Shown here: positions 1 through 7,476 of the stretch, one piece after another | Position numbering within the stretch: the first letter of the stretch is position 1 | Layout: each line of letters starts with the position of its first letter | Assembly: GCA_028689195.1 (NCBI GenBank) | Contig: JAQTWR010000063.1 | Location: forward strand, 1 to 11,017 | DNA length: 11,017 nucleotides | Origin: Anaerolineales bacterium | GTDB taxonomy: Bacteria > Chloroflexota > Anaerolineae > Anaerolineales > Villigracilaceae | Reading direction: 5' to 3' | Made by a program: the position numbers and the translations under genes | Notes under the pieces: model-generated | What the model was told of the DNA's origin: nothing | The model's database searches: none | Seen by the model: only the letters and a program-made list of their open reading frames with translations

Positions 1-1
1 A

Positions 2-3000
2 GTCGCCGACTTCAAAAAAATCTACGATACCGATAAGCGCATCCGAGAAGTGATTGACGTTGCCGCGCGCATGGAAGGCACAGTCCGCAACGCGGGGACG
101 CACGCGGCGGGCGTGGTCATCTCCGACAAACCCATCCTCGAATATCTCCCGTTGCATCGCCCGACATCGAATTCGGAAGAGACGCCCATCAAAACCGTCA
201 CGCAATTTGAAATGGGCATTCTCGATTCGCTCGGCATGTTGAAAGTGGACTTCCTCGGACTCATCACGCTCACCGTGATGGCGCGCGCCTGCGACTTGAT
301 TTATAAGCGGCACGGAATCAAATTCGACTTGAACAACATTCCGATTGACGACCCCAAGTCGTTTGAATTAATGGGCGCGGGTCAAACGGCTGGAGTTTTT
401 CAAGTAGAGGGCTGCTTAAGCGGTGACACCTACATTGGGCATCGAACAATCAAGGAGTTATATGAAGATTTCAAAGCGCGTGAAAAAAGGGGGACACTTG
501 GCGGACGCGAACTTCTTCGCACCAATTCCTGTTATGTGGATGAAGGTCAATTTGCGCTAAATGTAATTAATAAAGTTGTGTACAGTGGCGTGAAACCTGT
601 CTATCGCCTTAGTACAAATGATAACTATTGGATTAAGGCAACCGCCGACCATCATTTTTTCACACAGCGCGGATGGGTCACATTAGGTGAATTAGACCCC
701 AAAACCGATTCTTTACTGTTTAAAAGCGACGCCAGCCGCACAGGAAGACTTTGCATTAATTGCGGCGCGCCTTTGAAAACTGCCGCATCAAGATCACAGC
801 GATGCAAAAGCTGCTCCGCTCATCTTTCATCCAACCCAAGTCGACCCGAAGTAAGGGAACGAATTTCTCAAAGCAGAATGGGAAGCCCAGCATGGAATAA
901 AGGACTGAATGTTGAAACAGCAAAAGACACGCTTTGGATTAAGAACCTGAGCATTTATAACTCTGCGCAAAAAGGAATCTCTCTCGAAGAACGTCACGGC
1001 GTTGAACGCGCTGCAGAAATTAAAGCCAAGATTTCAGCGAAGACTTCGGGCAAAAACAACCCAATGTATGGTCGCCCACCAAAGTCGACAAAAACCTACA
1101 CAAAATCTGGTTTTCGAGAAGATTTGGGACATTATGTCCGCTCATCATGGGAAGCGGATATGGCACGGGTGTTCCGCCACTTAGGATGGGAGTATCAGTA
1201 CGAACCGCAAACTTTTGAACTTGTAAAACAAAGTGGCTCAACCATAACCTACACCCCTGACTTTTTCGTCCCTGAGCAAAATACATTCTATGAAATCAAA
1301 GGCTGGATGGATAACGTCAGCGCGGAAAAAATTGCATTGTTCCATGAGCAGTATCCTGAACAAAATTTGATCGTTGTTGACAAGACTTTATTCGCCGAGT
1401 TTCAAGTCAAGTACGCCGAACTTGTTGAATGGGAATGTCCGCAATATCCAACGGACAGCGAATGGGTCAGTATTAAAGATATTGAATTCATCGGTGAAGA
1501 AGATACTTATGACTTGCAAATGCAAGCGCCAGGCAACAACTTCGTTGCAAATGGATTCGTTGTCCACAACAGCGGAATGACGCGCTGGCTTGTTCAAATG
1601 AAGCCGCAGAATTTGGATAACATCATCGCGATGGTCGCGCTATACCGCCCGGGACCAATGGCGTTCATTCCCGATTACATCGCGCGGATGAACGGCGAAG
1701 CGGAAGTAGAATATCGTCACCCCGCGATGGAACCCATCTTCAAAGATACTTACGGCATTCCCGTTTATCAGGAACAGCTCATGCGCGCCGCAGTGGAACT
1801 CGCGGGGTATACGCCCTCAGAATCGGACGAGCTGCGCAAGGCGATTTCAAAGAAGAAAAAAGAAGACATCGAAAAACATCGCGCCAAGTTCGTCAAAGGC
1901 GCGGTCGAAAAAGGCATGGAGCAATCCACTGCCGACGCGATTTATACAGATTGGGAAGAATTCGCGCGTTATGGATTTAACAAATCTCACGCCGCCGATT
2001 ACGGCGTCATCGCCGTGCAAACCGCGTACCTCAAAGCGCATTATCCCGCCGAATATATGGCGGCGCTGCTTTCGGCGTCCGCGAGCCAAACGGAGAAGGT
2101 GGCGTTCTATATTGCGGACGCGCGCAACATGGGCGTACCCGTCCTCGCGCCGGACGTGAACGCCTCCGAGTGGGATTTCAGCATCGAAGAAATCGATGGA
2201 AAACTCAACATCCGCTTTGGATTGAGCGCGGTCAAGAATGTAAATCAAGGCGCGATTGACGCGGTAATTGCGGGGCGCAAGGACGGCAAATTCGCCGACC
2301 TTAACGATTTCGCGCGCCGCGTAGATTTGCGCTCTGTAGGCAAGCGCTCGCTTGAATGTTTGATCAAAGTCGGCGCGTTGGATCAATTTGGCAATCGCGC
2401 GTCGTTGATCGCGGCGATGGATCGCATTGCCGCAATCAGCGCGAATCATTTCCGCGCCGCCGACGCGGGGCAGATGAGTCTCTTCGGCGCGGCGACGGGC
2501 ATGGTGGAAACCATCGAATTGCCCGAAGTCAAAAACGTGGACAAGCGCGAGATGCTCAATTGGGAGCGCGAACTCATCGGCTTGTATATTTCCGACCATC
2601 CGCTCAACGAACATCAAGCCGACCTTGCGAAAATCGTCAGTTATTTTTCGGCGCAATTGCCCGAAGCCAATCACGAAGAAAAAGTCCGCGTGGCGGGTCT
2701 CGTGACGGTGGTGCGCCCGTACACGACAAAAAACGGCAAGCCCATGGGCTTTGTCACCATCGAAGATATTCAAGGCACAATCGAACTGGTGCTGTTTCCA
2801 AAAACGTGGGATAGATACCGCGACCTTATGACCATTGGGCAAATCATCATCGTCGCGGGCAAGGTGGATACGGGCAGTACGCCGCCGAAAATTTTAGCGG
2901 ATGAAATCACCACCGAAATCAAGATTACCACCTCGGCGGATTCTCCGCCCGAAGAGATTCCTCCCGCGCCGCTTCACTACCAATCTAAATCTGCTCCCGC

Positions 3001-3595
3001 GCGCAAAGCGAATCAGCCCATCAATGTGATTTCGCCCGCGCCAAAACCCGTTCTCGCCGCGGCAGAATCTACGCCCGCATATTCCGCCGATAACGACATG
3101 CCGCCGCCTCCAGATAACTTCCCCGACGGCTGGGACATGGAATGGCAGCCGTCTTTTGAAGAAGTTAAAATCGCGTCGAAGCCCGCGCCGAAATTCGACA
3201 AGCGCGAGCCTGTCACGCCGCCGCGAGCGCTGCCCGATGCTATGCTGACCGAAAAAATTGACGAAGCCACAGGCGAAACGACCGTAGTTTCTTACACCGC
3301 GCCGTCGTTGTATGTTCCGCTCGCCAAAGCCCAGGGAGATCATCCGCCGCGCCAAATCACCGTCATCCTGCGCGCCTCGCATGATAAGGAACGCGACAAG
3401 CGCCGCATCCAAACCCTGCACGGCACGTTGATCTCGTTTCACGGCAGGGATAAATTCTCGTTCCAAATTTTCGAGAGCGGCAAGGGGCATTTGATAGATT
3501 TCCCCAACGAAACCACGCGCATCACGCCCGAATTGATCTCGCGCCTGTATAAAGTTCTGGGCGAAGAGTGTTGGCGCGTGGAAGAGATTATGTAG
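2..3595 (+). CDS. dnaE: DNA polymerase III subunit alpha, 5'-truncated by the window edge, containing an intein
   Basis: Catalytic subunit of the replicative DNA polymerase. The frame is open from base 2, so the PHP domain and the first two palm aspartates lie outside the window. Visible family landmarks, in order, are RNAGTHAAGVVIS near base 86; LKVDFLGL, whose Asp codon at 248-250 is the third catalytic carboxylate; GVFQVEG, where the intein sits (413-1570); then SGM, VALYRPGP, YQEQLM, and GFNKSHAADYGVIAVQTAYLK in the fingers. A helix-hairpin-helix part follows (KRSLECLIKVGALD), then a likely beta-clamp-binding motif QMSLF at 2471-2485, WERELIGLYISDHPL, and an OB fold at about 2680-2900. 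A Pro-rich linker (about 2940-3240) leads to a C-terminal domain ending at a TAG stop. The visible protein is 1197 residues, 811 of them extein. No frameshift is seen, so splicing should restore a normal polymerase. The family call is very secure. Confidence 0.97.
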   Translation, partial: VADFKKIYDTDKRIREVIDVAARMEGTVRNAGTHAAGVVISDKPILEYLPLHRPTSNSEETPIKTVTQFEMGILDSLGMLKVDFLGLITLTVMARACDLIYKRHGIKFDLNNIPIDDPKSFELMGAGQTAGVFQVEGCLSGDTYIGHRTIKELYEDFKAREKRGTLGGRELLRTNSCYVDEGQFALNVINKVVYSGVKPVYRLSTNDNYWIKATADHHFFTQRGWVTLGELDPKTDSLLFKSDASRTGRLCINCGAPLKTAASRSQRCKSCSAHLSSNPSRPEVRERISQSRMGSPAWNKGLNVETAKDTLWIKNLSIYNSAQKGISLEERHGVERAAEIKAKISAKTSGKNNPMYGRPPKSTKTYTKSGFREDLGHYVRSSWEADMARVFRHLGWEYQYEPQTFELVKQSGSTITYTPDFFVPEQNTFYEIKGWMDNVSAEKIALFHEQYPEQNLIVVDKTLFAEFQVKYAELVEWECPQYPTDSEWVSIKDIEFIGEEDTYDLQMQAPGNNFVANGFVVHNSGMTRWLVQMKPQNLDNIIAMVALYRPGPMAFIPDYIARMNGEAEVEYRHPAMEPIFKDTYGIPVYQEQLMRAAVELAGYTPSESDELRKAISKKKKEDIEKHRAKFVKGAVEKGMEQSTADAIYTDWEEFARYGFNKSHAADYGVIAVQTAYLKAHYPAEYMAALLSASASQTEKVAFYIADARNMGVPVLAPDVNASEWDFSIEEIDGKLNIRFGLSAVKNVNQGAIDAVIAGRKDGKFADLNDFARRVDLRSVGKRSLECLIKVGALDQFGNRASLIAAMDRIAAISANHFRAADAGQMSLFGAATGMVETIELPEVKNVDKREMLNWERELIGLYISDHPLNEHQADLAKIVSYFSAQLPEANHEEKVRVAGLVTVVRPYTTKNGKPMGFVTIEDIQGTIELVLFPKTWDRYRDLMTIGQIIIVAGKVDTGSTPPKILADEITTEIKITTSADSPPEEIPPAPLHYQSKSAPARKANQPINVISPAPKPVLAAAESTPAYSADNDMPPPPDNFPDGWDMEWQPSFEEVKIASKPAPKFDKREPVTPPRALPDAMLTEKIDEATGETTVVSYTAPSLYVPLAKAQGDHPPRQITVILRASHDKERDKRRIQTLHGTLISFHGRDKFSFQIFESGKGHLIDFPNETTRITPELISRLYKVLGEECWRVEEIM
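413..1570 (+). mobile_element. DnaE intein with a zinc ribbon, NUMOD3-like motifs and a PD-(D/E)XK homing nuclease
   Basis: In-frame protein intron of 386 residues inserted in the conserved FQVEG/SGM segment of the DnaE fingers. Splicing motifs are complete: Cys1 with GDT (block A), T77-x-x-H80 (block B), TYDLQM and NNFVANGF (block F), VVHN (block G, His385-Asn386), and Ser as the +1 extein residue. The splicing domains are roughly residues 1-105 and 350-386. The insert between them holds a CxxC...CxxC zinc ribbon (Cys114, 117, 131, 134), then two NUMOD3-like units at about 145-165 (ERISQSRMGSPAWNKGL) and 199-222 (KISAKTSGKNNPMYGRP). A PD-(D/E)XK nuclease core follows at about 236-325: Glu247 in SSWEAD, Pro282-Asp283 in YTPDF, and Glu294-x-Lys296 in YEIKGW. 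All expected catalytic residues are present, so both splicing and homing look intact. Part of the element is clearly more AT-rich than the dnaE extein, consistent with transfer. Intein identity is very secure; the nuclease class rests on motif reading. Confidence 0.95.
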
Positions 3596-3640
3596 CGGAA
3601 ATCGGTTCTCCGCGCCCGCCGAACCTATCAGTTTTGGCGC

Positions 3641-3672
3641 TTGAATTTTCCCCCAAAATCGTTCATTATAAA
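3641..3672 (+). promoter_or_regulatory. Possible sigma70-type promoter of the small unknown gene
   Basis: TTGAAT at 3641-3646 could be a -35 box. A -10 could be CATTAT at 3664-3669 (17-base spacing) or TATAAA at 3667-3672 (20-base spacing). It lies in an AT-rich spacer between the dnaE stop and the next start. The gene could equally be read through from dnaE, since no terminator hairpin is seen in the gap. Confidence 0.3.
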
Positions 3673-3754
3673 AGTAGAAAGAGTTCATCCTTTCTGCACG
3701 AGCAAAAATTAACCGCATTTGCCGCGACCGCGCGGCGGATGAATGGAGGATGAC

Positions 3755-4006
3755 ATGACTACGAGACAGATCGAACAAACCGAAGCCGTCGAAGACCGCA
3801 ACGCGCTCCTGGAAAAAACGCTCATCAAGGAATATTTGCGCGAGAAAGGCTATTCGCTGGAGGCGTTGAAGAAACTGCCCGCCGAAATCGTCGAGAAGTT
3901 AATGAAGGAAGCGTCGCAATATGCCTCGCTTAAGTTGGAAGAAGTGGAGGCGCGGGCGCATTTTGTAAAAGAACTTCAAGACAACGCCGCGTCGCTGGAA
4001 AAGTAA
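3755..4006 (+). CDS. Small charged helical protein of unknown function
   Basis: Not recognised. It encodes 83 residues starting MTTRQIEQTEAV. I chose the ATG at 3755 over the in-frame ATG at 3743 because GGAGGA at 3745-3750 is an ideal ribosome binding site for 3755 and overlaps the earlier ATG. The protein has no signal peptide, membrane segment or cysteine. It is rich in Glu, Lys, Leu and Ala and should be nearly all alpha-helical. The central stretch LREKGYSLEALKKLPAEIVEKLMKEA reads as helix-turn-helix-like packing or a short coiled coil, but no DNA-binding motif can be named. It follows dnaE by 159 bases on the same strand and ends just before a strong terminator, so it is a mono- or bicistronic unit. 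The ribosome site and clean helical protein make a real gene very likely. A link to replication is only positional. Confidence 0.8.
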   Translation: MTTRQIEQTEAVEDRNALLEKTLIKEYLREKGYSLEALKKLPAEIVEKLMKEASQYASLKLEEVEARAHFVKELQDNAASLEK

Positions 4007-4053
4007 ACGCGCCGTTCTCCGCGCAAAATCAGGGGCTGCGCATCTTGTTTCTT

Positions 4054-4095
4054 AAAACAGAACTCCAAGACTTGAGCGTCTTGGAGTTCTGTTTT
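4054..4095. terminator. Bidirectional intrinsic terminator between convergent genes
   Basis: A perfect 18-bp inverted repeat (4054-4071 and 4078-4095) surrounds a 6-base loop TTGAGC. The outer AAAA/TTTT ends give a U-tract on either strand. It lies between the + strand small gene and the - strand oxidoreductase (stop at 4107-4109) and can serve both. Confidence 0.92.
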
Positions 4096-4106
4096 ATTGC
4101 CGTCCA

Positions 4107-5285
4107 TCAAGAATTTGAATTGCGCCAGATAAAGCCGTAATCGTTATCGCCTTTGAGTTGTTCGCCGCGTTCAAAACGCGCGGGGGTAAAACAGGAAGTA
4201 TCCACAGTCCGCGCTTGTCCATCCACAATTAATTCGCTGACGCAAAGACCGACGGCGGGCGAAAGTTTGAAACCCGTTCCGCTGAAACCTGTGGCAAGGA
4301 AATATCCCTCTGGTCCCGCCTGCCCGATGATGGCGCGCTGATCGGGGGTCAGTCCATCGCGCCCAACATGCGAAGAGTGTAAAGAGCCTTGTTCCATTTC
4401 AGGGATGCGCTTGCAAATGCGGTCAATCGCGCGCGCTACAAAATCTTTAGCGACGTACCCCAACTCTGCGTCGGCGGGTTCGTTAAGACGGCTGTCGTCT
4501 TCGAGCGCGACCAAAGTGAGGTCGCCAGAATCGGGACGAAAGTACATATTCAACGAAGAGTCGATCACAGTGGGATGATCCTTGATCGAAGCGGGGCGGC
4601 GGATGTGCAAAACGTCATGCGTCCATGCGCCCAGCGGAATGGTCACGCCAAACAACTCGCTGACTTTGCCCGCCCACGCGCCCGCCGCGTTGACGATAAT
4701 CGGCGCAGAGAAATCGCCGCGCGAAGTTTGCGCGCCAATCGCTTTTCCGCCGGCGACCTGCGCGTCGAGAATCTCGCAATTTGAAAGATACGTTACGCCG
4801 CGCTCTTTGGCTGCCGATAAAAGCGAATTGGCGGTGAGCATCGGGTCGGCATACCCCGACTCGGGTTCATACGCAGCGAAGGTAAGGTCGTCCGTGTAAA
4901 AGGAGGGCGCGAGTCGTTTCACATCGTCGCCGCTGATGACTTCGGTGGGAATGCCGATGCGCTTGTGCATTTCCACGTTCGCGCGGAGTTGCGTTTCGTG
5001 ACCGGCAGGTTCGATATGCAAAAATCCGGTGCGCCGAAAACCACACTCGCCGCCGACGCGTTCCTTCCAGTTGTGGAAGTATTGAAAGCTCGCCCACGCC
5101 AGCCGCGACTCAACTTCGAGGTCGTAGTGCATCCGCACAAGTCCGCTTGAACTGCCCGTCGCGCCAAAACCGATCTGCTTGCGTTCGATCAGTAACGGTT
5201 TCAATCCGCGTTCCGCGAGATGAAAGGCAATGCTCGCGCCGATTACGCCCGCTCCAATAACGATTGCGTCAAAATTTTTTGTCAT
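4107..5285 (-). CDS. FAD-dependent oxidoreductase, DAO family (sarcosine/glycine oxidase-like)
   Basis: A 392-residue flavoenzyme of the D-amino-acid/sarcosine oxidase fold (DAO, PF01266-type), which oxidises C-N bonds of amino acids or methylated amines. The N-terminal Rossmann motif GAGVIG is at residues 11-16, with the ribose-binding acidic residue Glu34 at the end of the second strand. GATGSSSGLVR at 41-51 fits the flavin loop. VNAAGAWAG is the second FAD-contact strand, and the C-terminal block TPDQRAIIG...ATGFSGTGFKLSPAVG is typical of the sarcosine oxidase beta-like branch. The start at 5285 (MTKNFDAIVIGAG) is preferred over an ATG ten codons upstream because AAGGA lies five bases before it and the Rossmann strand starts immediately. 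No signal peptide or membrane segment, so cytosolic. It ends next to the bidirectional terminator and appears monocistronic. The family is secure; substrate and electron acceptor cannot be read from sequence. Confidence 0.92.
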   Translation of the reverse strand: MTKNFDAIVIGAGVIGASIAFHLAERGLKPLLIERKQIGFGATGSSSGLVRMHYDLEVESRLAWASFQYFHNWKERVGGECGFRRTGFLHIEPAGHETQLRANVEMHKRIGIPTEVISGDDVKRLAPSFYTDDLTFAAYEPESGYADPMLTANSLLSAAKERGVTYLSNCEILDAQVAGGKAIGAQTSRGDFSAPIIVNAAGAWAGKVSELFGVTIPLGAWTHDVLHIRRPASIKDHPTVIDSSLNMYFRPDSGDLTLVALEDDSRLNEPADAELGYVAKDFVARAIDRICKRIPEMEQGSLHSSHVGRDGLTPDQRAIIGQAGPEGYFLATGFSGTGFKLSPAVGLCVSELIVDGQARTVDTSCFTPARFERGEQLKGDNDYGFIWRNSNS

Positions 5286-5350
5286 ATTTTTCCTTGAAGA
5301 ATTGAATATCAACAACCAGCGTTACGATGATACCAATAAATACGAGAATC

Positions 5351-5384
5351 AAAAAGCGGACTTCAACGTAAATTGAAGCCCGCT
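5351..5384 (-). terminator. Intrinsic terminator of the small membrane protein gene
   Basis: Read on the - strand, a 12-bp stem (AGCGGGCTTCAA with TTGAAGTCCGCT) closes a 6-base loop and is followed by TTTTTGATT. The only non-Watson-Crick pair is G-U in - strand RNA but A-C in + strand RNA. Both facts point to use on the - strand, for the gene ending at 5404. Confidence 0.88.
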
Positions 5385-5403
5385 TATCTCGTTCGACTCG
5401 CTC

Positions 5404-5685
5404 TTACGGAGCGCGCAGGTATTTAATCAGCGCCGCGACGCCCAATCCAACCAGCGCGAGTAGGGAAAGCGGAATCAGCCACATCAGACCGAAGCCGAAA
5501 CCCATTAATCCGCCGCCGTGCATGGACGAGAACCCGCCGCCCATCATCGGGCCGCGATTATATCCGCCCATCATGCCGTAACCGACGGACGGGAAAAACG
5601 CCTGCCAAATGAAAGGGAGGGCGAACAGCACAACCAGAAGAAGCGCAAAGCCGATACCAACAAGCCATTTTTTATTTGTAGTCAT
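5404..5685 (-). CDS. Small two-helix membrane protein with Gly/Met-rich loop
   Basis: Not assigned to a named family. It has 93 residues: a short basic N-terminus (MTTNKKW), a hydrophobic helix at about 7-30, a Gly/Met-rich stretch at about 35-63 (GYGMMGG, GPMMGGGF, SSMHGGGLMGF), a second helix at about 64-86 and a basic end (KYLRAP). The first segment could instead be an uncleaved signal anchor. Methionine clusters with one histidine are reminiscent of copper- or silver-handling loops, but no proven metal motif is present. The start at 5685 has AAAGGAG seven bases upstream. TATCAT on the - strand near 5708-5713 is a fair -10 box. The gene diverges from nadD across a 97-base spacer and has its own terminator, so it is a single-gene unit. 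A real gene is very likely; function is unknown. Confidence 0.85.
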   Translation of the reverse strand: MTTNKKWLVGIGFALLLVVLFALPFIWQAFFPSVGYGMMGGYNRGPMMGGGFSSMHGGGLMGFGFGLMWLIPLSLLALVGLGVAALIKYLRAP

Positions 5686-5770
5686 AATAATCTCCTTTAG
5701 TGTCTATATGATAGCCGCGCAATATGAAGGATTTGTAAAGAACGCAAAAACATCCGATAAAACTTTGGGA

Positions 5771-5776
5771 TATACT
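5771..5776 (+). promoter_or_regulatory. -10 box placed for a leaderless nadD transcript
   Basis: TATACT lies six bases before the preferred nadD ATG at 5783, so transcription would start at or next to the start codon. No convincing -35 hexamer or ribosome binding site is seen, which fits leaderless initiation. Confidence 0.5.
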
Positions 5777-5782
5777 CGCGGC

Positions 5783-6388
5783 ATGGCACGCGCGCAAATT
5801 GGACTCTTTGGCGGCACGTTCGACCCGCCGCACCTTGGGCATCTCATCCTCGCCAGCGAAGCCGCGCATCAATTCAAATTGACGCGCGTCTTGTGGATGC
5901 TTGCGCCCGACCCGCCGCACAAATTGGAGCAGCCGATCACGCCGCTGCCGCATCGTTTGGAAATGTTAAAGCGCACGGTCGCGGATAATCCCATTTTTGA
6001 AATTTCCGATCTTGAGATCAATCGTCCCGGCCCGCATTACACAATAGATACCGTGCGGATACTTGCGGAGCGGGAATCCAACGCGGATATTATCCTCTTG
6101 ATAGGCGGCGACTCGCTGCGCGATTTACCCAAGTGGCGCGACGCTCCCGCCCTTGTATCTGAGGTGAAAAAAATCGGGGTGATGCGCCGCCCCGATGATT
6201 CGCTCGACATGCGCGCGCTGGAAGCGCAGATTCGCGGCGTAACAAAAAAAGTCAAATTCATAGACGCGCCGCTTCAAGAGCTATCCTCGCATGAAATCCG
6301 CAGACGCATCGCAGAAGGCGGGGAATATCGTTATTATCTTTTCCCCGCGGCGTATGAATATATTGAAAAAAATAATTTATACCGTTGA
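5783..6388 (+). CDS. nadD: Nicotinate-nucleotide adenylyltransferase
   Basis: Transfers AMP from ATP to nicotinate mononucleotide to make deamido-NAD, the penultimate step of NAD biosynthesis in the cytosol. The 201-residue protein has the usual NadD length. The nucleotidyltransferase signature GGTFDPPHLGH is at residues 10-20 and supplies the HxGH ATP-binding histidines. Further family blocks are the APDPPHK loop (41-47), EINRPGPHYTIDT (78-90), IGGDSLRDLPKW (107-118) and the C-terminal SSHEIRRRI (168-176), where the common form has SSTxIR. The frame stays open upstream with ATGs at 5609 and 5708. These would add residues foreign to the family and the first overlaps the divergent gene, so 5783 (MARAQIGLFGG) is preferred. 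It has no Shine-Dalgarno, and a TATACT box sits just upstream. It ends beside a terminator shared with the convergent operon. Very secure. Confidence 0.96.
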   Translation: MARAQIGLFGGTFDPPHLGHLILASEAAHQFKLTRVLWMLAPDPPHKLEQPITPLPHRLEMLKRTVADNPIFEISDLEINRPGPHYTIDTVRILAERESNADIILLIGGDSLRDLPKWRDAPALVSEVKKIGVMRRPDDSLDMRALEAQIRGVTKKVKFIDAPLQELSSHEIRRRIAEGGEYRYYLFPAAYEYIEKNNLYR

Positions 6389-6393
6389 AAAAA

Positions 6394-6430
6394 AAAGCCC
6401 CTAACGATTTTGAATATCGTTAGGGGCTTT
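6394..6430. terminator. Terminator between nadD and the ECF sigma operon
   Basis: A perfect 15-bp stem (6394-6408 and 6416-6430) has a 7-base loop and a core of AGCCCCTAACGAT. On the - strand it is followed by a long T run, so it is strongest for the operon ending at 6433. On the + strand the trailing T run is short, but it lies right after the nadD stop and may serve there too. Confidence 0.92.
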
Positions 6431-6432
6431 CT

Positions 6433-7476
6433 CTATGAAGTCGGCGGAACTTCGATAACCTGCGTCGCTGCCGCCGAATTACCCGGCGCGCCGCGCGAGC
6501 CAAACAACGTCATCACTACGCCGCCGAATGCGACAAGCGAAACCATAAACGAAAGCAGCCAGCCCGCGCAGGGAATACTTCCAACAAAACCGACCACCAG
6601 CATCAGCAGAAAAGTTCCAAAGCCAGCCGAAAGCGCGGGCGCCCAAATTTGATTGACGGCTTTGGTAAAGCGCTCGCCCACTTCGTAACCAAGCGCGATC
6701 ATGCCGAACAGCCACGCCAACGGAATCATCATCACAACGATAAGCGCGACGGGAATGAGGATGAGCGTAGCCGCCATGATGATCACGGTAAGCGGCGCGA
6801 GAACAACGGTCAGCAAGCCGAAACTGCCTGCAAGCAGGGGCTGCTTCATAGCGGCTTCAGAGACGCGCTCCATTTGCGGCTGCAAGAACAGCGCCAGCAG
6901 CATGGCAATCAGCGCGATGACTAAAGCGCGTCCGAATACGCCTGCGGCGCTCCAAAACAGATTTGTCGCCGGCGCGCTCGGAATATTTGGAATGCCGGGT
7001 ATTTTAGGCACATTAGGCGTATTGGGCAAATTAATAGACGGGGCGCTGTTGATAATATCGCCCGCGACCACCGCGCCCGCATCCTGCGTCAGCTGCCCGC
7101 CGAGCGTCACCACATCGCCGCTGACGACGGCGGTTTTTGTTAATAGGATTTGCCCGCCAATCGTCACCACATCGCCGCCGGCTTTGCTTGAAACCGTCGC
7201 GTTGCCGCCGATGATGACCACGCTGCCGTTTGCCGCGCCGTCGGCGACAAGGTTGCCGCCAATGACGACAATATCGCCGTTGACCGTCGCGTCTTTTTCA
7301 ACTGTGGCGTTGCCGCCAATGACCACGAGACTGCCGTTCAATACGTCGCCGCTTTTGAGCGTGTAATTTTCGCCAATGCGGACAATATCTCCATTGGGGC
7401 TTTGGGCGTGGACGACGTTGGTCGGCGTCAACAAAAGCGCGAATAAAAGAAACAGGGAAATTAATTTTGACTTCAT
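6433..7476 (-). CDS. Secreted/membrane beta-repeat (bactofilin-like, polymer-forming) protein
   Basis: Third gene of the ECF operon, 347 residues. It has a cleavable signal peptide (MKSKLISLFLLFALLLT, likely cut after VHA at residue 24). About five repeats of 18-20 residues follow at 47-143 with the pattern NG(S/D)xVVIGGNxxV, which should stack as a right-handed beta-helix like bactofilins. Next comes a Pro-rich linker (149-169, PNTPNVPKIPGIPNIP) and four to five hydrophobic helices from about 179 to 326. The repeats should therefore lie outside the membrane and the helices anchor it. The frame extends upstream to 7683, but the start at 7476 is clear: it has AAGGAG seven bases before it, begins a signal peptide, and its ATG overlaps the anti-sigma TGA as ATGA. 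Translation is probably coupled to the anti-sigma gene. The role as an envelope stress effector or surface sensor is inferred from context. Confidence 0.88.
   Translation of the reverse strand: MKSKLISLFLLFALLLTPTNVVHAQSPNGDIVRIGENYTLKSGDVLNGSLVVIGGNATVEKDATVNGDIVVIGGNLVADGAANGSVVIIGGNATVSSKAGGDVVTIGGQILLTKTAVVSGDVVTLGGQLTQDAGAVVAGDIINSAPSINLPNTPNVPKIPGIPNIPSAPATNLFWSAAGVFGRALVIALIAMLLALFLQPQMERVSEAAMKQPLLAGSFGLLTVVLAPLTVIIMAATLILIPVALIVVMMIPLAWLFGMIALGYEVGERFTKAVNQIWAPALSAGFGTFLLMLVVGFVGSIPCAGWLLSFMVSLVAFGGVVMTLFGSRGAPGNSAAATQVIEVPPTS

Noticed and set aside
413..1570. Group I intron or frameshifted insertion instead of an intein
   Set aside because: The insert is in frame throughout, starts with Cys, ends His-Asn before Ser and has splicing blocks A, B, F and G.
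413..1570. LAGLIDADG or HNH nuclease in the intein
   Set aside because: Neither motif could be found. The CxxC pairs alone might suggest an HNH zinc finger, but there is no HNH histidine/asparagine pattern, and the PD...ExK residues fit better.
1847..2842. 331-codon open frame on the - strand inside dnaE
   Set aside because: It is antisense to strongly conserved polymerase blocks, is rich in Arg and His as expected from mirrored GC-rich codons, and has no recognisable motif.
2894..3778. 294-codon open frame on the - strand at the dnaE 3' end
   Set aside because: Arg/Gly-rich shadow of the Pro-rich linker and C-terminal domain of DnaE, with no family resemblance.
5609..5782. N-terminal extension of nadD (ATGs at 5609 and 5708)
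   Set aside because: It is not part of the NadD family, overlaps the divergent gene in part, and the -10 box lies downstream of both ATGs.
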